From Roseicyclus sp. (GTDB lineage: Bacteria; Pseudomonadota; Alphaproteobacteria; Rhodobacterales; Rhodobacteraceae), in NCBI GenBank assembly GCA_018401055.1, contig JAGYLB010000073.1, positions 62,001-126,000 of the forward strand: DNA of 64,000 nt, read 5' to 3'. Every line of letters starts with the position of its first letter. Position 1 is the first letter of the stretch. Both the position numbers and the translations under genes were made by a program. Shown piece by piece: positions 19,102-27,950 of the stretch. Under the pieces are notes generated by a model that saw only the letters and a program-made list of their open reading frames with translations, searched no databases and had not been told where the DNA came from.

Positions 19102-20309
19102 CTGAGCGCCTCCGCGGCCAGACGCTCGCAATCCAACACGATGGCGACCTCGCCCGAGGCCAGAAGCGCGCAGCCCCAGCTTGCCCGCACCTGCGCCAGC
19201 GCGCCCGACAGCGGTTTCATCACCACCTGCTGACGGTCCATCACCTCGTCGATCGGCACGGCGATCGGGCCCGCGGCGGTGTTGAAGACGATCGCCACCA
19301 TGTCCGACAGCGCCTTGTCCTGTCGGCGGCAAGCCCGGTAGAAGGTCTCCAGTCGGCAGACGGGCACAAGAACGCCGCGCAGTTGCAGCATTTCCTGCCC
19401 GCCCCGCGCCGAGACGCGGATCAGGTCGGCAGCGGCCGGTTTCACGATTTCCGAGATGTCCTCGACAGGCACGGTGAACAATTGCTTGCCCAGCCGCAGC
19501 AAGATGCTGTCGAGAAAGGCCAGCGACACCGGGATGTGCAGCGACACGGTCGTGCCCTGCCCCTCGGCGCTGTCGACCGCGATGCGGCCACGCAAGTCCT
19601 TCATCGTTGTGTTGAGCACATCCATGCCGACGCCGCGCCCCGACAGGGTGGTGACGGCCTCGGCGGTGGAAAAGCCGGGCTCGAAGATCATCTTCCACAG
19701 CTGTGCGGGTTCGGGTTCCTCTTCGGGGCCGAAAAAGCCGCGCTCGCGCGCTTTCTTCAGGATCTTGGGTCGCGACAGACCGCGCCCGTCATCGGCAACG
19801 CGGATGCGGACCTCGCTGCCCACCTGGGCTGCGGCCAGAAGGATGCGGCCCTTGTCGGATTTGCCTGCCGCCCGACGCTCCTCGGGCGGCTCGATTCCGT
19901 GATCGGCGGAATTGCGCACCACGTGCAGAAGCGGATCGTAAAGACGGTCGGCCACCAGCTTGTCGATGGCGGTCTCCTCGCCCTCGATCACCAGATCGAA
20001 GCTCTTGCCGGTCTCGCGCTCCAACTCTCGGATGGTGCGCTTGAGGCGGCGGAACACCTCGGCCACGGGGACCAGACGCAATTCGGTTGCGGCGTCCTGC
20101 ACCTCGCGGACGATCATCGACAGACGATGGGCCGCCGCCTCGAAATCGGTCAGGTCGAGCCCGGCCAGATCGGCCGAGCCCACGGTTTCGGCGACCGAGA
20201 GCGACAATTCACCCACAAGGTCCATCAGCCGCCCGATCTTGTCGGACGAGACGCGCAAAAGCGCGCCCCCGGCTGCTGCTCTCGCCTCGGTATCGACCTC
20301 GGCTGTCAT
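19098..20309 (-). CDS. cheA4: CheA4-like kinase lacking the phosphotransfer domain
   Basis: The protein is intact (403 residues) and begins directly with the dimerisation domain (RVSSDKIGRLMDLVGELSLS). The ATP-binding domain is complete (N box LLHVVRNSADHGIEPPEE, G1 VRIRVADDGRGL, G2 TTLSGRGVGMDVLN), followed by a CheW-like P5 domain. There is no Hpt (P1) and no CheY/CheB-binding P2. This is the plan of R. sphaeroides CheA4, which cannot phosphorylate itself and instead phosphorylates the Hpt of CheA3. The start has MRTNA-ATG spacing with ATGAGGACG upstream. It is the first gene of the eight-gene che operon and has a sigma-54 promoter about 90 bases upstream. Confidence 0.93.
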   Translation of the reverse strand: MTAEVDTEARAAAGGALLRVSSDKIGRLMDLVGELSLSVAETVGSADLAGLDLTDFEAAAHRLSMIVREVQDAATELRLVPVAEVFRRLKRTIRELERETGKSFDLVIEGEETAIDKLVADRLYDPLLHVVRNSADHGIEPPEERRAAGKSDKGRILLAAAQVGSEVRIRVADDGRGLSRPKILKKARERGFFGPEEEPEPAQLWKMIFEPGFSTAEAVTTLSGRGVGMDVLNTTMKDLRGRIAVDSAEGQGTTVSLHIPVSLAFLDSILLRLGKQLFTVPVEDISEIVKPAAADLIRVSARGGQEMLQLRGVLVPVCRLETFYRACRRQDKALSDMVAIVFNTAAGPIAVPIDEVMDRQQVVMKPLSGALAQVRASWGCALLASGEVAIVLDCERLAAEALR

Positions 20310-20396
20310 GCGTTCGTCCTCATGTTTGCGCGCTCAAAAGCTGCGCCGCCCCTAGGCCCTGCCCGCCCATCGGCGACGCGGGGGCAAGAGCAATTG

Positions 20397-20412
20397 TGCA
20401 ACCTGCATGCCA
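20397..20412 (-). promoter_or_regulatory. sigma-54 promoter for the che operon
   Basis: On the minus strand TGGCATGCAGGTTGCA, GG at 20,411-20,410 and GC at 20,399-20,398, N10. The only change from the window's consensus is T for C in the -24 block. It lies between the small gene at 20,445 and cheA4. Confidence 0.75.
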
Positions 20413-20444
20413 TGTCCGGAGGCCCGGACCTGATCCATGCGAGA

Positions 20445-20753
20445 TCAGGCCGCGCTGTCCGAACTGGCATCGAAATTGAAGATGCAGACCCCGTCGAATC
20501 CGGTGCTGCGGAACAGGAAGGTCTTCTTCATCATGTCGACGAACCCTCCGTGCTTCTTCTCGAAGGTCTTGAGATCAGCCACCGAGGGGAAGAACAGATT
20601 CACCGAGATGTCGCCCTCCTTGCTGATCAGGACGGTCAACCCGGACAGGTTGCATTCGGGAATAGCCGTCCCCAACGTTTCGGTGACGAAGGGTGCCGCG
20701 ATCTGTGCGGCGTCGAGGCTCGGGAACTTGAGATGATAGGTCTTGGACAACAT
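20445..20753 (-). CDS. small unknown cytoplasmic protein upstream of cheA4
   Basis: This intact 102-residue protein starts MLSKTYHLKFPSLDAAQIAA. It has no signal or membrane helix and a mixed strand-helix pattern (LSGLTVLISKEGDISVNLFF, then FEKKHGGFVDMMKKTFLFRS). I do not recognise a family. Its codon use looks like that of its neighbours. It points toward cheA4 with a 135-base gap that contains a 7-base-stem hairpin at 20,429-20,449 (spanning the stop codon, no T tract) and then the che sigma-54 promoter, so it may or may not be cotranscribed with the che genes. Confidence 0.6.
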   Translation of the reverse strand: MLSKTYHLKFPSLDAAQIAAPFVTETLGTAIPECNLSGLTVLISKEGDISVNLFFPSVADLKTFEKKHGGFVDMMKKTFLFRSTGFDGVCIFNFDASSDSAA

Positions 20754-21107
20754 GGACTGCCTGCCGTGTCGGGAATGGTCTTGGGCAAGAACGGCGCATG
20801 GTTGGGATTGTTGAGGGGCAGGTCCCAAAAGGGGTGCATATCTTTTGCGAAAATTTGGTCTTTCGATAGTGGGGGCAGTCATGTCGGAGGTCGTGCGCAA
20901 GCAAGTCGATAGCCGCCCGCAACCATGGGTCTGTCGGCTTTCCGACAGCGACGGCGTCAGACCGGGGTGGATGCCGGAAAATCGACGGCATCCCCCGACC
21001 TGAAAATTTCAAGAATCTCAACCAACTGTTTTAATTATATAATCCAAAATTCTCGATCTGGCACGATCCCTGCTTATCCGATTGCGTACCGACAAGGGGA
21101 TCGTGCC
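20754..21107. other. 354-base intergenic regulatory region before fleT
   Basis: I see no gene here. It holds an inverted repeat CTGTCGG-CTTT-CCGACAG (20,931-20,948), a second GATGCCG-N9-CGGCATC (20,970-20,992), and an AT-rich tract at 21,029-21,051 that stands out in a GC-rich window. The fleT sigma-54 promoter follows. The repeats are candidates for an activator (FleQ) site or an operator; the AT tract could aid bending. These roles are inferred. Confidence 0.5.
21059..21074 (+). promoter_or_regulatory. sigma-54 promoter for fleT-fliEFGHIJ
   Basis: It reads TGGCACGATCCCTGCT with GG-N10-GC spacing, 34 bases before the fleT ATG. In R. sphaeroides FleQ alone activates fleT, so this would be the first sigma-54 step of the cascade. 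Confidence 0.85.
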
Positions 21108-22247
21108 ATGACCAAAATTCACCTGATCGACGCCGACCTGCCGCGCGCAGAAGGCCTTGCCGACCTGCTGGAACGCCGCCGGTTTTCCGTCACCCGCGAC
21201 ACGGCGGGTGAGGACGGCAAGGGTGCCGTGTCGCTGATCTGCGGCGGGACGACCGATCAAGTGCTGGGCGGCACCCGTGGTCTGGTTGAGGCCGCAAAGG
21301 CGCTGGGCGCGACCCGTATCGTCAGCGTATCGGCTGGCGACGCCTTCGAGGTGAGCGAAGACCTCGGCGGCCGCCTGTTGCGGGTCTCCCTGCCCCGTAC
21401 GGCCCCGCCGATCCGTTGCGCGACGGCGCACTGATGGCGCTTGTGGACCTGATCGCATCCCCCTCTCGGACATGGCCGCCGCCGATCCCGCAACCGCCGC
21501 GCTGATCGACATGGCCGCCCGCGTCGCCCGCTTTGATGTCAGCGTCTTCATCAACGGCCCGACCGGATCGGGCAAAGAGGTTCTGGCCCGTCAGATCCAT
21601 GCGCGCTCCCCCGCGCGGCCAAGCCCTTTGTCGCCATCAACTGCGCGGCCATTCCCGAGAACATGCTCGAGGCGATCTTGTTCGGCCATGAAAAGGGATC
21701 GTTCACCGGTGCGCAGGCCGCCAATGTCGGCATCTTGCGCGCGGCCGATGGCGGCACGCTGTTGCTCGACGAAATCTCGGAAATGCCGCTCGGTCTTCAG
21801 GCCAAGCTGCTCCGCGTGCTGCAAGAGCGCGTAGTGACGCCCTTGGGCAGCACCAAGGAGGTCGCCGTCGACATCCGCGTGATCGCCACCTCCAACCGCG
21901 ACATGGAGCTTGAGGTGCGCGAAGGCCGCTTCCGCGAAGACCTGCTCTATCGTCTCAACGTATTCCCCCTCGACACGATGGCGCTGGCCGACAGGCCGCA
22001 AGACATCCCCGTCCTCGCCCAGTCGCTGCTGCTGCCGCCGTGCCATCGCGGGCACCCCCTGCCGCTGCTTGCGCCCGAAACCTGCGACCTGCTGGCCGAC
22101 CACGCCTGGCCGGGCAATGTACGCGAACTGGAGAACGTCATGCAGCGCGCCATCGTGCTGGCCGAAGGCGGCCGCATCGGGCCCGAGCACATCATGCTGA
22201 GTGCCCGCCGGTCCATCGCCGTGCTCGCCGCGCGGCTGGCCGCCTGA
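21108..22247 (+). CDS. fleT: FleT-like sigma-54 activator without DNA-binding domain, frameshifted
   Basis: A roughly 100-residue N-terminal domain ([20 protein letters not shown]), perhaps a degenerate receiver, is followed by an AAA+ domain. That domain has Walker A ([17 protein letters not shown]), the sigma-54 contact loop as GSFTGA instead of GAFTGA, Walker B ([20 protein letters not shown]) and an arginine region ([19 protein letters not shown]). After [20 protein letters not shown] it stops 26 residues later without a Fis-type helix-turn-helix. R. sphaeroides FleT likewise lacks DNA binding and works together with FleQ. At least two indels are needed between 21,395 and 21,620; the joined length is 380 codons. 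The fliE gene starts 13 bases downstream. Confidence 0.85.
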
Positions 22248-22260
22248 GGGGCCCGCACCC

Positions 22261-22575
22261 ATGTCGATCTCCGGCGTCACCGGATCCCAGAGCGTCCTTG
22301 CCACCTCGCAATCCCCGCAGGTGCAGCGCCCGGCCACGTCCACGGCCGATCAAGGCACGGGGTTTTCCGAGCGTATCGGCGACGCGCTGCAACAGGTCGC
22401 GCGGGAACAGAACACCGCCAGCCGGATGGCCAGCGATTTCGAACTGGGCCGCACCGATGATCTGGCCGCCGTCATGGTGCAGCAGCAGGTTTCGTCGCTC
22501 GGCTTCGAGATGACGCTGCAGGTCCGCAACAAGGCGCTCGGCGCGTACCGCGACATCATGAACATGCCGGTCTGA
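22261..22575 (+). CDS. fliE: FliE, MS-ring/rod junction protein
   Basis: This intact 104-residue protein has a C-terminal half with the FliE pattern (FELGRTDDLAAVMVQQQVSS, then LGFEMTLQVRNKALGAYRDI and MNMPV at the end). FliE links the FliF ring to the proximal rod and is one of the first exported proteins. The Ser/Gln-rich N-terminus (SVLATSQSPQVQRPATSTAD) is variable in the family. It follows fleT closely, with no separate promoter seen. Confidence 0.92.
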   Translation: MSISGVTGSQSVLATSQSPQVQRPATSTADQGTGFSERIGDALQQVAREQNTASRMASDFELGRTDDLAAVMVQQQVSSLGFEMTLQVRNKALGAYRDIMNMPV

Positions 22576-22624
22576 TCCAGACCCGGCCCCACCGACAGCC
22601 CTGACGACAGCAAGGACGATCTTG

Positions 22625-24326
22625 ATGGAACCCCAGACCGCATCCCTCGTGCCCGGCGGCGCCGCGGGCAGCCTGCCCGCCCGCGCGCGGGCCCTGATGG
22701 TGCAGGCCGACCGGCTGATCACCCAACCCGCGCTCCGCCGCGCGTTGCCCGCCATCGCGGTGCTGACGGTGGTGGCGTTGGGCCTGATGGTCTATCTGGC
22801 GCTCAGCCCCGCCGACCGCATCTCGCTGCAAAACGGATTGCCCGAGGGCGAAAAGGCCCGCGCGATGGAGGTGTTGCAAGCGCAGGGCTTCGACGCGCGC
22901 CTTGATCCCTCGACGGGTGCGCTGACCGTCGCCTCTGCCGAATATCACCGCGCGCGCATGGCGCTGGCCGCCGAGGGTCTGCCGCAAGGCACGCCCGACG
23001 GGATGGCGGCGATCACCGACATGCCACTGGGCACTTCACGCTCGGTCGAGGCGGCGCGCCTGCGGCGGATGCTGGAACTGGACCTTGCACGCTCCATCGC
23101 CGAATTGCAGCCGGTGCGCGCCGCGCGGGTCCACCTTGCCCTGCCCGAACGCAGCGCATTCCTCCGCGACCGCGAAGAGGCCTCGGCTTCGGTCGTCTTG
23201 CAGCTTGGCACGGGTCAGAGCCTGAGCGCCGCACAGGTGCGCGCCATCGTCGGCCTTGTCGCGGGCGCAGTGCCCGAGATGGGCCCCGATGCCGTGTCGG
23301 TCGTCGACCAGTCCGGCCGCCTTTTGTCCACCCCCGAAGGCGGCGACGCGCTGGCCGAAGAGGGCTCGACCCAGATGCGCCAGCGCCGCGAGATGGAACA
23401 GATGCTGCGCGAGCGTATCCTTGCGCTGGTCACGCCCATCGTGGGCACAGGCAATGCCGCCGTCGAAGTGACGCTGGACATGGATTTTACCCGCTCCGAA
23501 CTGATGCGCGAAGATTTCAGCCCCGACGCCACCGCCCTGCGCAGCGAGCAGGGCAGTTTCGACGGCTCCAGCGCGGAGCCCGGCCATGGGCATTCCCGGG
23601 GCCGTGGCCAATACGCCGCCGCCCGCCGCCGAGCTTGCTGCCGCGAACGCCGACCCCGACGCGGAGGCCGGAACCACCGGCAGCAGCAGCACCAGCTTCG
23701 TGCGCAACTACGAGGTCAGCCGCCAGGTCGAGACCCGCATGATGGTCGTGCCCACCGTAACCCGGATCAACGCCGCTGTCCTGCTGCGTACCCCTGACGC
23801 CCCCGAAGGCGAGGCCGTGTCCGACACCGGCCTGATCGAGACGGTCGAAACGCTGACCCGGACCGCCATCGGCTTTGACGACACCCGTGGCGATCTTGTC
23901 ACCGTCTCGTCCTCGGCCTTCGTGCCTGTGGAGGACCTGATGGATGCCCCATCCCTGGCCGAATCCGATTGGCTGCCTGCGCTGGGCCGCACTCTGGCGC
24001 AGCTGGCGATCCTGGCCATCGTGGTGTTGGGCGTCGTGCGCCCCCTGCTCGCGCGGCTCTTGCCGCAGGCGCCAATGGCCAGCGCCATGCCGGGCCTTGC
24101 CCCGGTGGGCTTTGGTGATGCCATCGAAGTGGGTCAGGGTGAATCCCTGTCGGCGCTGCGCGCACGCCTGTCGGGCGACCCCGAGGGCACAGCCTATGAG
24201 GCAGAACCGCAACTGAGCTACGAAGAAAAGGTGACCGCACTGCGCCATCTGGGCCGCGCCGAGGCAGGCCGCATCGCTTCGGTCATCTCGGGCATGCTCA
24301 GCGAAACCGAGGCGCGCCGCACATGA
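22625..24326 (+). CDS. fliF: FliF, MS-ring protein, one frameshift
   Basis: FliF forms the inner-membrane MS ring that seeds the basal body. The first membrane helix (ALPAIAVLTVVALGLMVYLA) is followed by ring-building motifs (GFDARLDPSTGALTVASAEY, RRMLELDLARSIAELQPVRA, then ARVHLALPERSAFLRDREEA). The frame changes near 23,575 within the variable loop. The second part holds SFVRNYEVSRQVETRMMVVP, the second membrane helix (TLAQLAILAIVVLGVVRPLL) and the FliG-binding C-terminus (LSYEEKVTALRHLGRAEAGR). The joined length is about 567 codons. The ATG at 22,625 follows AGGACG; a TTG one codon upstream is also possible. The stop overlaps the fliG ATG. Confidence 0.93.
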
Positions 24327-25386
24327 CCGCCCTGACCCGCGTCCCGCAACAAGGCACCCTGCCCGGCCAGCCGCGCAATAGCGCCGCTGCCAACATGTCG
24401 CCGGTCGACAAGGCCGCGATCTTGATGATGCTCTTTGGCCGAGGAAGTCGCCTCCGGAGATCCTGAAATCCCTCTCGCCCGCCGAAGTGCAGGCTTTGGG
24501 GGCGGCGATGTATGGCCTGTCGGGCGTCAGTCACTCCACCGTCAATGCCGTGCTGGAAGAGGTGTTCGAGCGTCTGCGCACCCAATCGGGCCTTGGCGTC
24601 GGCGCCAGTCAGTTTGTGCGCACGATCCTGAACGACGCCCTTGGCAGCACCAAGGCGCAATCGGTCCTCAGCCGGATCACGCCTGCCTCCAGCGACCGCC
24701 CGATCGAGATCCTCGACTGGATGGATGCCTCCTCGATCGCCGAGCTGATCCATGACGAGCATCCGCAGATCGTGGCGCTGGTGGTGGCAGCCCTTGACCC
24801 CGCACAGGCCGCCGAAGTGCTGCGCCTGCTGCCCGAAGCCATCCAGCCTGAGATCGTCCAGCGCATCGCGCAGCTGACCACCGTCCAGCCTGAGGCGTTG
24901 CGCGATCTCGAAGAGGTGATGCAGCGCAAGTTCAACGCCAACACCACGCTGCGCTCGAGCCAGATCGGTGGCGTCAAGGCGGCGGCTCGCATCCTCAACT
25001 TCACCCGCCAGGAGATGGAGCAGCGCGTGCTGCGCGACATCCGCAAGGACGACAAGATTTTGATGGAAACCTTGCAAGACAATATGTTCGTCTTCGAGAA
25101 TCTGGTGAAATCCGACGACCGGGCGCTGCAGACACTGCTGCGCGAGATCGACACCGAACAGCTTATTCTGGCGCTCAAGGGCGCGGACGAGGCGGTGCGC
25201 GACAGGCTTCTGGGCTGCGTTTCGGCGCGCGCCGCCGCCAACATCCGCGACGAGATGGAGGCGCTTGGCCCCGTGCGGCTCAGCGTCGTGCAAGAGGCGC
25301 AAAAACAGATCATCGCCATCGCCCGCCGCATGGCCGACGAGGACAAGATCACGCTGGCCGGGCGCGGCGGCGAAAAGATGGTCTGA
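24323..25386 (+). CDS. fliG: FliG, motor switch protein, two close indels near the start
   Basis: FliG transmits stator force to the rotor. The start (SPVDKAAILMMLF) continues as AEEVASEILKSLSPAEVQAL only if single extra bases in ttTGGcc (near 24,437) and ctCCGGag (near 24,460) are removed. Two matching +1 insertions within about 25 bases are a strong sign of sequence error. The rest is intact: middle domain (IPEILDW-type stretch RPIEILDWMDASSIAELIHD, EHPQIVALVVAALDPAQAAE) and the C-terminal torque helix with its charged residues (SDDRALQTLLREIDTEQLIL, then ALKGADEAVRDRLLGCVSAR). Total about 354 codons after joining. Confidence 0.94.
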
Positions 25387-25395
25387 GGCTGATCC

Positions 25396-26141
25396 ATGCA
25401 AGACCTCTCACCCGAAGCCATCGACCACGCCGAGATCATGCGCCTGATCCGCGAGGGCGGGGCCTTTCGTGCCACCCCCGCGCTGCCTGCGCAAAATGGG
25501 GGCGGCGCGCCCGGCTTTCAGCCCGCGCCTGCGCCTGCGGCAATGACTGTGCCTGACCCAGCGACCCTGCGCCCCATCCGCGCAGACCTGCCACCGCGCA
25601 AGCCCCAGACACCGGCTTCCACCCCGCCCCGCCGCCCGCCGAGATCGACCTCGACGCGCTCCGCCTTGAGGCCCGCGCGGCAGGCCGCGCCGAAGCCGAG
25701 GCCCTGATCGAAGCCGCCCGCGCCGAGGGGCATGCCTTCGGCCATGCCGAGGCGATGGACAGCGCCGCCCGCGATCTGACCGAGGCCCGCCGCGCCCTTC
25801 AGGCCGCGGCAGACAGTCTCGCCGATGCCTCGAAGACGGCGGTGGCCAGCGTGTTCGCGTCGGTCGAAGCCGCTATCTTGCGCCTTGCCGCCGACCGGGC
25901 GGGCATGGCCATCGACGCCAACCCAGCCCCCTTCCATGCGCGGATCGAGACGCTGGCCGCCCGCATCGCGGGGGCGGGTGCTGCGGCCGAGATCACGCTC
26001 AACCCCGCCGATCTGGCTGCCCTCGGACCTGACGCGCCCGCCGGTCGTTTCACCGCAGATGCAAGCCTTGCGCGCGGCGATGCGGTGATCCGCATGGGCG
26101 ATATCGTGATCGAGGATGTTCTGGAGGGTGCTGGGAAATGA
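25396..26141 (+). CDS. fliH: FliH, export ATPase regulator, frameshifted
   Basis: FliH dimers bind FliI and guide the ATPase to the export gate. The N-terminus (MQDLSPEAIDHAEIMRLIRE) is followed by a Pro/Ala-rich stretch. After a frame change near 25,640 comes the long charged helix (ARAAGRAEAEALIEAARAEG) and the V-ATPase E-subunit-like C-terminal domain (EITLNPADLAALGPDA, then LARGDAVIRMGDIVIEDVLE). The joined length is about 248 codons. It sits between fliG and fliI, overlapping fliI by 4 bases, the standard order. Sequence is weakly conserved in the family, so the call leans on context as well. Confidence 0.85.
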
Positions 26142-27469
26142 GCCCCGTCCTTGACCGCATCGTCACGCTCACCGACCGCATCGCGCCGCCCGAACGCCCC
26201 ATCATGTCGGGTCGGGTGCTGCGCTATGACGGGCTGATCCTTGAATGCGCGGGCTTTCCCGCCAGCCCCGGCACGCTTGCCCGCATCGAGACCGAGGATG
26301 GCGGCCATGTGCTTGGCGAGGTCGTGGGCTTTTCCGAAGGCCGCAACCTGTTGTTCCTCGAACAGCCCGGCGCACGCATCACCGTGGGCGCCATGGTCCG
26401 CCGCACGGCTGGCGGCCACCAAGCCCAGATGGGCGAGGGCCTGCTTGGTCGCGTGATAGACGCTCAAGGCGCGCCGCTGGATGGCCGCGCTGCCCCCGAT
26501 TGCCCCGATGCCTGGCCGCTGGCCGGCCGCGTCACCAACCCGCTCGCCCGTCAGCCGGTGGATCAGGCGCTGGATGTGGGCGTGCGGCTGATCAACGCCG
26601 CGCTGACCGTGGGGCTAGGCCAGCGCGTCGGCATCGTCGCGGGCTCGGGCGTCGGCAAATCGGTCCTGATCGAGATGCTGACCCGCAACACCGAGGCCGA
26701 TGTCGTCGTGGTGGGCCTGATCGGCGAACGCGCGCGCGAGGTCGGCGCCTTTGTCGGTCAGGTGATGAAGGGCGGAACCGCGCACAAGACCGTCGTCGTC
26801 GCCGTCCCCGCCGATCGCTCGCCGCTCCTGCGCATCCGCGCCGCGAACCGCGCGACTGCCATCGCGGAATATTTCCGCGCCAAGGGCAAGCGCGTGATGC
26901 TGATCCTCGACTCGCTCACCCGCGTGGCCCATGCCCGGCGCGAGATCGGTCTGGCGCTTGGCGAACAACCCACTGCGCGGGGCTATCCGCCCTCGGTCGT
27001 GTCGCTGTTGCCCACGCTGATCGAACGCGCAGGCCCCGGCCTGCCCGGCGAGGGCTCGATCACCGCCTTCTACACCGTGCTCGCCGATGGCGATGACGGC
27101 AACGACCCGGTGGTCGATACCGCGCGCGCCATTCTCGACGGCCATGTAGTCTTGTCGCGGGCGCAGGCGCAGATGGGCATTTTCCCGGCCATCGACCTAC
27201 CGCAATCGGTCAGCCGGGTGATGAACGACATTGTCGATCCTGCCCATGACGCCGCCGCGCGCCGCTTGCGTCGCCTGATCGCGCTTTATCTGGAGAACCG
27301 CGACATGATGCTGATGGGGGCCTATGTGCCCGGTCAGGACATCGAACTGGACGAGGCGATCCGCCTCTGGCCCGCGATCACCGCCTTCATCGGGCAGGAC
27401 CGGCACGAGGCCGCACCCTTGGCGGAGGCGCGCGCGGCGCTCATGGCGCTGACCGGCGGCACCGCATGA
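26138..27469 (+). CDS. fliI: FliI, flagellum-specific export ATPase
   Basis: This intact 443-residue F1-type ATPase has its P-loop AGSGVGKS at residues 168-175, Walker B in RVMLILDSLTRVAHARREIG and the conserved FYTVLADGDDGNDPVVD. It energises unloading of export substrates and chaperones at the gate with FliH and FliJ. The start ATG overlaps the fliH stop, and its own stop overlaps the fliJ ATG. It is one of the longer genes in the window free of indels, which makes it a useful marker for phylogeny. Confidence 0.96.
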   Translation: MSPVLDRIVTLTDRIAPPERPIMSGRVLRYDGLILECAGFPASPGTLARIETEDGGHVLGEVVGFSEGRNLLFLEQPGARITVGAMVRRTAGGHQAQMGEGLLGRVIDAQGAPLDGRAAPDCPDAWPLAGRVTNPLARQPVDQALDVGVRLINAALTVGLGQRVGIVAGSGVGKSVLIEMLTRNTEADVVVVGLIGERAREVGAFVGQVMKGGTAHKTVVVAVPADRSPLLRIRAANRATAIAEYFRAKGKRVMLILDSLTRVAHARREIGLALGEQPTARGYPPSVVSLLPTLIERAGPGLPGEGSITAFYTVLADGDDGNDPVVDTARAILDGHVVLSRAQAQMGIFPAIDLPQSVSRVMNDIVDPAHDAAARRLRRLIALYLENRDMMLMGAYVPGQDIELDEAIRLWPAITAFIGQDRHEAAPLAEARAALMALTGGTA

Positions 27470-27886
27470 GCACGTCCAGAAGCATCGCGCCCGCCTCATG
27501 GCGCTGCGCGCCCGCCGCGACTCTTGCGCTGCGCGCGCCCGCGCGCTGGTCGCCGCCCAAACCGGCGCGGCAGATGCAACAGCCCTGACCGAGCGCATCG
27601 CAAGCCTGCTGGAGGCGCGCGGCGCAGGCCTGCCGTAAGCGGCACCGTCGGCGCGCTGGCCAGCGCGCTAGTGGCTGGGCAATGCCCTGCAGGCCGAACT
27701 GGGCAAAGCCGCGACCGCGCGGCCGAGGCCGAGGCCGAGGCTCAGGCGGAACAGGCCCGCGTTGCAGCCGCCACCGCCACCCTGCGCCTGCAAGAGGATC
27801 GCGCCGACACCGCCCGCCGCACGGCGCTCGCCGCCCGCGAAACCCGTGTCGAGATCGCGCGCACAGAACAGGGCCGCCGGTCCTGA
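27466..27886 (+). CDS. fliJ: FliJ-like export chaperone, several frameshifts
   Basis: Position after fliI with an ATGA overlap, small size (about 140 codons) and a charged coiled coil identify FliJ, which sits in the centre of the FliI ring. Readable segments are [38 protein letters not shown] in a second frame, and AEAEAQAEQARVAAATATLR and TARRTALAARETRVEIARTE in a third. At least three indels are required. FliJ is poorly conserved, so the name rests mainly on position and coiled-coil character. Confidence 0.72.
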
Positions 27887-27893
27887 CCCGGCT

Positions 27894-27909
27894 TGGCATC
27901 GCCCTTGCA
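27894..27909 (+). promoter_or_regulatory. probable sigma-54 promoter before fliK
   Basis: It reads TGGCATCGCCCTTGCA, GG at 27,895-27,896 and GC at 27,907-27,908, N10. It lies between the fliJ stop and the fliK ATG at 27,951. It departs from the window consensus at two bases of the -24 block (ATC for ACG), so it is one of the weaker sites. Confidence 0.62.
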
Positions 27910-27950
27910 ACACCGCCTTCGACACAGCCCAACCCGGACCCGTCCAGACC

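Noticed and set aside
19383..20912. Long open frame (509 codons) antisense to cheA4
   Set aside because: The opposite strand holds an intact kinase with all ATP-binding motifs, so this frame is a shadow.
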